Under the pieces are notes generated by a model that worked only from the letters and a program-made list of their open reading frames with translations, was not told where the DNA came from and searched no databases. From Elusimicrobia bacterium RIFCSPLOWO2_12_FULL_59_9 (GTDB taxonomy: Bacteria > Elusimicrobiota > Elusimicrobia > O2-12-FULL-59-9): a DNA stretch of 11,074 bases. Where the stretch lies: positions 1-11,074 of the forward strand of contig MGUX01000064.1 of NCBI GenBank assembly GCA_001800185.1, read 5' to 3'. Every line of letters begins with the position of its first letter. The stretch's first letter is position 1. Both the position numbers and the translations under genes were made by a program. Of this stretch, positions 6,825-11,074 are shown piece by piece.

Positions 6825-7417
6825 GAAAGGTTCTGCTTGAAAAACCAGGCAAGGATGTGGTTGATGCTCAGGTGGATGTCCTCCACGACGCCGTAATGAT
6901 CGCTGGCGATGTGCAGCGGATAGTCCACCATGGATTTGAGCTTTCCTCCGGAAAATCCAAGCAGGCCGATCGTGACGGCGCCGCGCTGCCGCGCCAATTG
7001 CGCCGCTTTGACCACGTTGGGGGAATTGCCCGAGCCGGAAATTAAGATGACGACGTCTCCGGCGCTGACCATGAAGTCCAGTTGCTCGGAAAAAACATCG
7101 TCGTAGCTCATGTCGTTTCCGATGGCCGTGATGATGGGGACATTGTCGGTCAGGGCGATGGCCTTGATGCGCTTTTGGCCTTTGACCGCCGCCGTCTTGG
7201 CCAGGTCGTTGGCCATGTGGGAGGCGGTGGCGGCCGAACCGCCGTTGCCGATGATGAGCACTTGACGGCCCTCTTTGCGGGCGCCTTCAAGAACTTCTGC
7301 GATGCGGCCCAAAATCTCAAGATCCAGCCCTTTCAAGTGGCTGGTGATCTGCTCCACGTATGACTTCGTGTAGGATTTGAGTTTTTCTTTGACGGAATCT
7401 GCGGCGTGCGCGGCCAT
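6821..7417 (-). CDS. SIS-domain sugar-phosphate isomerase, GmhA-like
   Basis: The 198-residue protein is a single SIS domain resembling sedoheptulose-7-phosphate isomerase, which starts the ADP- and GDP-heptose pathways. The phosphate-binding loop is IGNGGSAATASHMANDLAK (56-74), a second SIS segment is LISGSGNSPNVVKAA (125-139), and the C-terminal helix is VVEDIHLSINH (177-187). Compared from memory with E. coli GmhA, active-site His61 corresponds to H67 and His180 to H187. Glu65 appears as D71, and Gln172 as E179. Many GmhA-like SIS proteins have such changes, so the substrate is uncertain, and no GmhB, HddA or HldE relative is in the window. The ATG at 7417 is chosen over an in-frame TTG at 7435 because of a GGAG five bases upstream. 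Its stop overlaps the glycosyltransferase start. Confidence 0.85.
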   Translation of the reverse strand: MAAHAADSVKEKLKSYTKSYVEQITSHLKGLDLEILGRIAEVLEGARKEGRQVLIIGNGGSAATASHMANDLAKTAAVKGQKRIKAIALTDNVPIITAIGNDMSYDDVFSEQLDFMVSAGDVVILISGSGNSPNVVKAAQLARQRGAVTIGLLGFSGGKLKSMVDYPLHIASDHYGVVEDIHLSINHILAWFFKQNLS

Positions 7418-7419
7418 AA

Positions 7420-7426
7420 CCTCTCC
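7420..7426 (-). promoter_or_regulatory. Ribosome-binding site deciding the SIS isomerase start
   Basis: GGAGAGG lies on the coding strand with its GGAG core five bases before the ATG at 7417. It would be inside the gene if the upstream TTG at 7435 were used, so it favours the ATG. Confidence 0.65.
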
Positions 7427-7448
7427 AAGCGCCAAAACGCTGTCGCTA

Positions 7449-8012
7449 CTATTTTTTATCTTCGTTTTTGACTTTTACATCGGACGGCATGACGATGTCG
7501 GCTTTGGTGCTTTCGACGATGGCGACCAGATCCTTGCGCTCGTTTTCCGGGACCTTGAATTTGTCCAGCGACTTGCCAAAGTCGGCTATCATCGCCTGCC
7601 ATTCCGTCTCAGTGATGTTGAGATTGGCGTGGCTGTCTTTCATGTTTTTGCCGGTGTACATGCAGGGCCCTCCGGTGATCAGGCAGACCAAGTTGGCTAC
7701 CTGGAACTTGAGATAGGCCGCCGGGGAGCGATCCCGTCCTTCCACGATTTTGGGGTTGGCGTTGAGAGTTTCGTTGGAGAGAAGACGGTCTATGAAGTCG
7801 TCAACGACAAGGGTAATGGGCAGAATGCCTCCCAGACGCTCGAATAGCGGTCTGGTGGGCGCGACCTGGCCATCTGGGACGGCAGGGGGCGCTACGGCTG
7901 CGTTGTCTTCCTTTTGCGCCTGTTCAGCGGCCGCCGGCCCAATGAACCAGCTGGCCGCCAAGATGGCGGCCATTAGCGCTGCCGTCCTACGGGTATGAAT
8001 GCGGATCTTCAT
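7449..8012 (-). CDS. Exported group 1 truncated hemoglobin
   Basis: This 187-residue protein is predicted to be exported. A basic start (MKIRIHTRR) leads to a hydrophobic core (about 11-25) and a likely signal peptidase I site after AAA (27-29). A short Ala/Pro-rich linker follows. The 2/2 globin spans about 55-175: PLFERLGG (55-62), VVDDFIDRLLSN (69-80), GGPCMYTGKNM (114-124) and proximal heme-ligand H128 in DSHANLNIT. The B10 position, tyrosine in mycobacterial TrHbN, appears to be Ile74. Cysteines are at 110 and 117. Truncated hemoglobins bind O2, NO or other ligands; the lysine-rich tail is not part of the globin. The ATG at 8012 is chosen for the GAGGA eight bases upstream and because it yields a clean signal peptide. 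It is spaced about 31 bases from both neighbours, so it is probably co-transcribed with sugar genes, an odd setting. Confidence 0.9.
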   Translation of the reverse strand: MKIRIHTRRTAALMAAILAASWFIGPAAAEQAQKEDNAAVAPPAVPDGQVAPTRPLFERLGGILPITLVVDDFIDRLLSNETLNANPKIVEGRDRSPAAYLKFQVANLVCLITGGPCMYTGKNMKDSHANLNITETEWQAMIADFGKSLDKFKVPENERKDLVAIVESTKADIVMPSDVKVKNEDKK

Positions 8013-8020
8013 TTTTTTAT

Positions 8021-8025
8021 TCCTC
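8021..8025 (-). promoter_or_regulatory. Ribosome-binding site deciding the truncated hemoglobin start
   Basis: GAGGA is followed by an eight-base, A-rich spacer and the ATG at 8012. It supports this start over a reading-frame extension to 8084, which would overlap the aminotransferase gene and bury the signal peptide. Confidence 0.65.
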
Positions 8026-8044
8026 GCGTGTACGATATAGGATT

Positions 8045-9184
8045 CTATTCTTGTGAAACCTCGATGCCGGAGTGTGAATTGCAAAATTCGATGATGCTGT
8101 CGCAGATGTATTGAATCTGGCTGTCTTGAAGCTCCGGAAAAACGGGAAGAGCCAAGACCTCCCGGGCCGCTTTTTCCGCCGCGGGAAAGGATCCTCCGTC
8201 CAGTCCCAGGGGTTTTGCGACCGGCTGCTGGTGGGCCGGACAGGGATAGTGGACGGCGGTCGCGACGCCTTTCTTATCCATAAATTCCTTGAGCGCGTCG
8301 CGCCCGGCATGCTGGACGATGAACTGATGATAGTTGCTTTGCGCCTCGGGAATCTGCCGGACGCAGCGCAGGCCGGGGGCGTTTTTGAGCCTCTCGGCAT
8401 ATTTCCGGGCGTTGCGCCTGCGCGCCTCGTTGCGCTGCTCCAGGCGGCGCAACTTCACCGACAGCAGCGCCGCCTGGAAGCTGTCCAGGCGGGCGTTGGT
8501 TCCCAAAAGAACGTGGTGGTAGTGGCCGGCCTCTCCGTGCGAGCGCAGCAGGCGCAAGCGCGAAGCCAAATCGTCATCCTGGGTCACTATGGCTCCCGCG
8601 TCGCCCAGGGCGCCCAGATTTTTGGTGGGGTAAAAGCTGAAGGCGGCGGCCGAGCCCAAGGCCCCGGCGCGGCGGCCGCGGTAGGTGGAGCCGTGCGCTT
8701 GGCAAGCGTCTTCCAGGACCCAGAGATTGTTGGACTTGGCGGTTTTCATGATCGGGTCCATGTCCGCCGGCTGTCCGTAGAGGTGGACGGGCAGTATGCC
8801 GCGGGTCTTGGGAGATAGAGCGGCTTCAAGTTTTTGGGGGTCGATGTTGAGCGTTTCCGGATCAATGTCCACCAATACCGGTTTGCCGCCGGCCCACAGG
8901 ATGGCCTCGAGAGTTCCGAAAAAAGTAAAAGGGGTGGTCAACACCTCATCCCCCGGCTCAAGGCCCAGAGCGGTGAGGGCCATCCACAGGGCCGTGGTGC
9001 CCGAGTGCACCGCGATGCAGTGCCGCACACCCAAGTAAGCGGCGAAGTCTTTTTCGAAGCGCTGGACCGCGGGGCCCAAAATAAATTTCTTATCGTCGAG
9101 AACTTGTTGGAGGGCCGCCTTGATCTCGGAGTCCAGAGGATCGAGCTCCGCATTCAAATTGATGATCGGTATTTTTTGGTCCAT
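8045..9184 (-). CDS. DegT/DnrJ/EryC1/StrS-family PLP-dependent sugar aminotransferase
   Basis: At 379 residues this has the usual length for the family, which transfers an amino group from glutamate to a keto-sugar nucleotide (ArnB, WecE and PseC are members). Landmarks in order: N-terminal LGPAVQRFEKDFAAYLG (36-52), HSGTTAL (60-66) for cofactor phosphate, TTPFTFFGT (83-91), VHLYGQPADM (133-142), LEDACQAHGS (157-166) with D159 for the pyridine nitrogen, and SFYPTKNLGALGDAG (183-197) with K188 as the Schiff-base lysine. NYHQFIV (284-290) and ATAVHYPCPAHQQP (308-321) match the C-terminal domain. The ATG at 9184 has a GGAG five bases upstream. It is the first gene of the operon behind a candidate promoter. 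It implies an amino sugar in the final glycan. Which keto-sugar is used cannot be told. Confidence 0.92.
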   Translation of the reverse strand: MDQKIPIINLNAELDPLDSEIKAALQQVLDDKKFILGPAVQRFEKDFAAYLGVRHCIAVHSGTTALWMALTALGLEPGDEVLTTPFTFFGTLEAILWAGGKPVLVDIDPETLNIDPQKLEAALSPKTRGILPVHLYGQPADMDPIMKTAKSNNLWVLEDACQAHGSTYRGRRAGALGSAAAFSFYPTKNLGALGDAGAIVTQDDDLASRLRLLRSHGEAGHYHHVLLGTNARLDSFQAALLSVKLRRLEQRNEARRRNARKYAERLKNAPGLRCVRQIPEAQSNYHQFIVQHAGRDALKEFMDKKGVATAVHYPCPAHQQPVAKPLGLDGGSFPAAEKAAREVLALPVFPELQDSQIQYICDSIIEFCNSHSGIEVSQE

Positions 9185-9210
9185 AAAGGCTCCGGAAAAT
9201 TGACTCCTCG

Positions 9211-9240
9211 ATTTTATCCTATTTGCGCCGGATTTGCCAA
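9211..9240 (-). promoter_or_regulatory. Candidate sigma-70-type promoter of the aminotransferase operon
   Basis: On the coding strand TTGGCA (9240-9235) is followed after 18 bases by TAAAAT (9216-9211); each differs from consensus by one base. Transcription would begin near 9204, giving a leader of about 20 bases with the GGAG site just before the ATG at 9184. This is the best promoter-like pair seen in the window. Confidence 0.5.
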
Positions 9241-9268
9241 TGCCGGGCAGGGCGCCTGCCGTCGCGCC

Positions 9269-10159
9269 TCAGCCGGCCTGTTTCTGCGCGGCGAAATGAA
9301 AGCTCAAAACTCCCAGGTCCTCGTCCGGGATGCTTCCGAAAGCCGGATGCAGCCGGGGCCGGGCCTCCCGCAGCTCCTCGGTGGAAGCGGCGGCCCGCAC
9401 GTCGAGCCGGGTGAGGTCGAAGCGATTTTGAGCCAGCAGTTGCCGGTAGCGTGGCAGGCGTTCGCGGTTCGGGCTTCCGCGAAAAGCGTGCATGGCGGTC
9501 CAAAGACCGGGGGAGAAGGACAAGAACTTAAAAGGCCGGCCCGGATAAAGGCCGTGATCCGACAGATCCACGACATGAACCATGCTTCCCCCAGGCCGGC
9601 AGGCGGCGCCCATCCGGGCGAAGACGCTGGCGAGGTCGCGGACATGCTCGAGGACGGCCTGGCTCATGAGGAGGTCGGCGGGCTCGCTCAATTGGAAGCT
9701 TTCCGCCGGCTCGCGCAAGACCTGGATGCGCTCCGGCGCAAGCCGGAAGCGTCCTCCTTCCCGCCGCAGCAGCGCCTCCAAACGGCGGCGGGGAGAGCCT
9801 TGCAGAGAATCCAGGAGCAGGGCGTACATCGCGGAGTTTTTTTCCGTGTCGAGCCTGAAGGCGAAGCGGTCCACGGCGACGTAGCTCCGGGCTCCGTGGG
9901 CCAGGCACAACAGCCCCGTCGCCAAAGTGTCGCCGGGGCCAAGCTCGACCACCCGTTTGTCCCGCAGCGCGGCTTCAGGGTCGCCGGCGTCCAGGGCCTT
10001 GAGGTGGCCTTCAAAAACTCCCCGGCAATAGCGTAGTATTTCCTTGGGCGCCTGCTCTCCTTGCCCGCGGCCGGTATGTCCTCTCAGGCGCGTCACAAGG
10101 GTGGGAAAGGCTCCCTTGATCAGGTTTTTGGCCACCTCTTTGCCTACGTGCAGGAACAT
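9269..10159 (-). CDS. Class I SAM-dependent methyltransferase
   Basis: The 296-residue protein has a class I methyltransferase core after an N-terminal segment of about 65 residues. Motif I is VVELGPGDTLATG (70-82), with PGD in place of the usual GCG. The second-strand acid is D97 in VAVDRF. SQAVLEHVRDL (166-176) is the common post-II motif, and CRPGGSMVHVVDLSDHG (187-203) is motif III. The C-terminal quarter is Arg/Leu-rich with no further landmark. It probably methylates a sugar or other small acceptor in the glycan pathway, but the family is very broad and the acceptor is unknown. The ATG at 10159 is 46 bases after the neighbouring methyltransferase and has no strong Shine-Dalgarno sequence. 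The gene ends 84 bases before the aminotransferase, with that operon's promoter in the gap. Confidence 0.82.
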   Translation of the reverse strand: MFLHVGKEVAKNLIKGAFPTLVTRLRGHTGRGQGEQAPKEILRYCRGVFEGHLKALDAGDPEAALRDKRVVELGPGDTLATGLLCLAHGARSYVAVDRFAFRLDTEKNSAMYALLLDSLQGSPRRRLEALLRREGGRFRLAPERIQVLREPAESFQLSEPADLLMSQAVLEHVRDLASVFARMGAACRPGGSMVHVVDLSDHGLYPGRPFKFLSFSPGLWTAMHAFRGSPNRERLPRYRQLLAQNRFDLTRLDVRAAASTEELREARPRLHPAFGSIPDEDLGVLSFHFAAQKQAG

Positions 10160-10182
10160 AAAGGGTTGAAGGGCAGATGCGG

Positions 10183-10207
10183 AAAAAGCCCGGCCGGATC
10201 GCCGGCT
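10183..10207 (-). terminator. Possible weak intrinsic terminator after the second methyltransferase
   Basis: On the coding strand, beginning within the TAG stop codon, AGCCGGC pairs with GCC-G-GGCT (seven pairs with one bulged base, six-base loop) and is followed by a run of five T (10187-10183), the first of which is in the stem. The next gene starts only 24 bases further, so this may attenuate rather than end transcription. Confidence 0.35.
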
Positions 10208-10937
10208 AAGGTGACGCTTTTTTCCGTCCTACGGCGATCACGGAAATGCCCATGGGGGGGCGAAGGCATGATTCCGTCCAACGCAAAAGGGGGACGAAGC
10301 GGTCCATGAAAGACATTTCTGAGGAGGATTGGACCTGGATCTTGAGAACCTTTCCCCAGAAAAACCACTGAAACATTCCCATTATATTCAGATAATAGAG
10401 GTCCACTATTTCAAAGCCGGTCTGGGCCAGCTTCAGGCCGAGCTCCTTTTTGGTGTAGCGGCGGTAATGGCCGCTGGTTTCGTCAACGGTGCCGTAAAGC
10501 CATTGAAAGGCCGGAACTTGGAGTATCGCTTTGCCGCCCGGGACGAGAAGCTCGTGAAATTGGCGCAGGGTCGCAAGGTCCTCCCGGACATGCTCGAGGA
10601 CGTTCAAGCAGACGATGGTATCGAATTGCCTGGACTTGTGGTTCATGAGCTTCGGATCGTCTATGGACAGGCTGTCCGTGGCCAAGCCGTCGTGGCGCCC
10701 CAGCTCTGTTTTGGCCGATTCCACATAGGCGGGGTCGATATCCACCGCCAAAACCTTGCCGTGCTGCAAAAGGCGCTGAGTGAAAGTGCCCACGCCGCAA
10801 CCGGCCTCCAAAATGGATTGACCCAAGTGGGGCTCCAGGCATGAAAAAATCCAATCGTTGTACCGGGGCATGGTATGCTTCATCATTTCCAGGTTTTCGT
10901 GGGCGGTATAGATTTGCGGAGAGGTTTTAGACGACAT
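10206..10937 (-). CDS. Class I SAM-dependent methyltransferase (UbiE/COQ5-like core)
   Basis: This 243-residue protein has a textbook class I methyltransferase core: motif I ILEAGCGVGTFTQRLL (42-57), second-strand acid D66 in LAVDIDP, CLNVLEHVREDLATL (110-124) as post-II, and LVPGGKAILQVPAF (131-144) as motif III. The N-terminal lead-in YTAHENLEMM-HTMPRYNDWI and the C-terminal aromatic stretch YYLNIMGMFQWFFWGK (181-196) are typical of methyltransferases in polysaccharide loci. The tail PPMGISVIAVGRK (228-239) closes the fold. A sugar or lipid-linked acceptor is likely, but not shown. The ATG at 10937 has GAGG seven bases upstream. A perfect TATAAT lies immediately before that GAGG. The stop codon merges with a possible terminator ahead of the other methyltransferase. 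Confidence 0.88.
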   Translation of the reverse strand: MSSKTSPQIYTAHENLEMMKHTMPRYNDWIFSCLEPHLGQSILEAGCGVGTFTQRLLQHGKVLAVDIDPAYVESAKTELGRHDGLATDSLSIDDPKLMNHKSRQFDTIVCLNVLEHVREDLATLRQFHELLVPGGKAILQVPAFQWLYGTVDETSGHYRRYTKKELGLKLAQTGFEIVDLYYLNIMGMFQWFFWGKVLKIQVQSSSEMSFMDRFVPLLRWTESCLRPPMGISVIAVGRKKASP

Positions 10938-10948
10938 AGAATCGCCTC

Positions 10949-10954
10949 ATTATA
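10949..10954 (-). promoter_or_regulatory. Perfect TATAAT (-10-like) just upstream of the second methyltransferase
   Basis: TATAAT on the coding strand ends 11 bases before the ATG at 10937. No good -35 is visible at 16-18 bases; TGGAGG is the nearest. If used, the transcript would start about five bases before the ATG and would exclude the GAGG site, so this promoter is doubtful. Confidence 0.25.
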
Positions 10955-11010
10955 CCGCATTTCCAACCCCGCCTCCACCGCGACTTCAGTAATTCCGTAA
11001 ACCCAGCGAA

Positions 11011-11074
11011 TCACACGCCATTCAGCCGTCGGTAGCCTTCCCGGCGGCACTTCCTGAGCAAATTCGCATTCGCA
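11011..11074 (-). CDS. Possible C-terminal end of a gene entering from the right edge
   Basis: The first 64 bases read on the minus strand are open in a frame ending with TGA at 11011-11013. The peptide (…NLLRKCRREGYRRLNGV) has codons with mostly G/C third positions, as expected for real genes here. A second frame is also open from the edge to 10883, but its codon third positions are less biased and it would overlap the methyltransferase by 55 bases. The fragment is too short to identify. Confidence 0.3.
   Translation of the reverse strand, partial: ANANLLRKCRREGYRRLNGV

Noticed and set aside
9246..9260. GGCAGG/CCTGCC hairpin after the 9269-10159 methyltransferase as a terminator
   Set aside because: The 6-bp stem is perfect but there is no T run after it; G+C-rich sequence makes such short palindromes common.
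8834..10036. 400-codon plus-strand reading frame
   Set aside because: It is antisense to two well-supported genes, arises from their high G+C and codon bias, and shows no protein family features.
1..11074. CRISPR arrays, tRNA or rRNA genes
   Set aside because: No regularly spaced direct repeats and no tRNA- or rRNA-like sequence was seen on either strand.

Overview
The window looks like a surface-polysaccharide (LPS O-antigen, capsule or exopolysaccharide) biosynthesis locus from a fairly high-G+C Gram-negative-type bacterium. Every convincing gene lies on the minus strand, so the locus is read from the right edge to the left. TGA ends several intact genes, so the standard bacterial code applies. 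The phylum cannot be fixed from the sequence alone.

Right part (about 9269-11074): two class I SAM-dependent methyltransferases, with a possible weak terminator between them. At the extreme right edge there may be the tail of a further gene. Middle part (4362-9184): a tightly packed operon with its own candidate promoter (TTGGCA, 18 bp, TAAAAT at 9211-9240). Its order is a DegT/DnrJ/EryC1-type PLP aminotransferase, a secreted or periplasmic group 1 truncated hemoglobin, a GmhA-like SIS sugar-phosphate isomerase, a DPM1-like family 2 glycosyltransferase, an RmlD-like NAD(P)-dependent reductase/epimerase, and a second family 2 glycosyltransferase. Left part (1935-4365): a decayed gene remnant, then a translationally coupled pair (ATGA overlap) made of an FkbM-family methyltransferase and a polytopic GT-C (GT39/ArnT-like) glycosyltransferase. 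By eye this pair has lower G+C than the operon upstream. Far left (1-1934): about 650 bp without a convincing gene, holding a REP-like hairpin and a 101-bp element bounded by 12-bp perfect inverted repeats, followed by an IS1380-type transposase pseudogene that runs off the left edge.

A coherent reading is that the aminotransferase, SIS isomerase and SDR make or modify an activated sugar. The family 2 glycosyltransferases would transfer sugars or load them on polyprenyl phosphate, and the GT-C enzyme would use a lipid-linked sugar at the membrane. The methyltransferases would decorate the glycan. The gene that does not fit is the exported truncated hemoglobin. The strongest leads are this hemoglobin, the decayed gene at the junction with the low-G+C pair, and the inverted-repeat-bounded element. 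No wholly new system could be demonstrated from the sequence alone.
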